A stretch of 64,000 bases of DNA, taken from an uncultured Flavobacteriaceae bacterium. GTDB lineage: Bacteria; Bacteroidota; Bacteroidia; Flavobacteriales; Flavobacteriaceae. The notes under the pieces are model-generated. The model was given only the letters and a program-made list of their open reading frames with translations, was not told the DNA's origin and did not search any database. This document shows positions 63,929 through 64,000 of the stretch, piece by piece (within the stretch, counting starts at the first letter, position 1; every line of letters begins with the position of its first letter). A program made the position numbers and the translations under genes. The stretch is from NCBI GenBank assembly GCA_947500385.1, contig CANMSA010000018.1, positions 33,396 to 97,395 on the forward strand, read 5' to 3'.

Positions 63929-64000
63929 AATCCTAGTGCCATCACTACACTCAAGAGACCACGCCTTTTTGGCGTGGTTCTTTGTTTTATGGAAAGTCCG
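63929..64000 (+). repeat. tRNA-Arg 3' end plus terminator, repeat copy 2
   Basis: Near-exact second copy of 63762-63834, without the 5' two thirds of the tRNA, cut by the window end. It may be one unit of a longer tandem array or a direct repeat left at an att site. Confidence 0.88.

Overview
The window is bacterial DNA from Bacteroidetes, most likely a marine member of the Flavobacteriaceae. Lineage markers are a type IX secretion (T9SS) C-terminal domain, DUF6443-type RHS proteins, YD-repeat partner proteins, tail-fibre-like secreted proteins with a GNVGIGT tail, a Bacteroidetes-type MobC/relaxase pair, and a Wza/Wzc/WcaJ exopolysaccharide locus beside a secreted GH16 glycanase. The assignment rests on gene content only.

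Region 1 (1-4059) is the right end of an integrated mobilizable element. It holds a decayed IS3-type transposase, mobC, a relaxase, a small membrane protein and a tyrosine integrase. It stops at the displaced 3' half of a tRNA-Met with its terminator, which looks like the att site.

Region 2 (4100-19866) is chromosomal. It contains an AraC-led operon (small c-type cytochrome, DUF1772 protein, membrane protein, NmrA-like reductase), a secreted DJ-1/PfpI protein, a DoxX-like protein, an outer-membrane-type protein pair, a carboxypeptidase-regulatory-domain protein, an M28 peptidase with a beta-lactamase-fold hydrolase, a LytS/LytTR two-component system and a Tat-exported sulfite-oxidase-type enzyme with its cytochrome c.

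Region 3 (19867-28661) is rich in repeats. Two mosaic arrays of 7-bp repeats flank a sterol-desaturase-type gene. They are followed by a 922-residue T9SS protein, a small cysteine-rich secreted peptide, two REP-associated tyrosine transposases (one truncated) among GC-rich palindromes, and a broken XRE regulator.

Region 4 (27759-40370) is one apparent seven-gene minus-strand operon with gaps of 0-21 bases: four tandem paralogous tail-fibre-like secreted proteins, a 1170-residue YD-repeat protein, a 1206-residue RHS protein with a variable C-terminal region, and a MORN-repeat lipoprotein. It resembles a modular surface adhesin/polymorphic-toxin system and is the best candidate for an undescribed system here.

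Region 5 (40754-63430) is an exopolysaccharide locus. FkbM methyltransferase, WcaJ-type initiating transferase, Wza, Wzc, Wzx, a Wzy-like polymerase, six further glycosyltransferases, WecG/TagA-type transferase and a SAM methyltransferase would build, polymerise and export the polymer. A repeat-containing secreted protein, a GH16 lipoprotein and a dimethylformamidase-like protein are embedded or adjacent. The window ends with tRNA-Arg(TCT), whose 3' end and terminator are duplicated 167 bases downstream.
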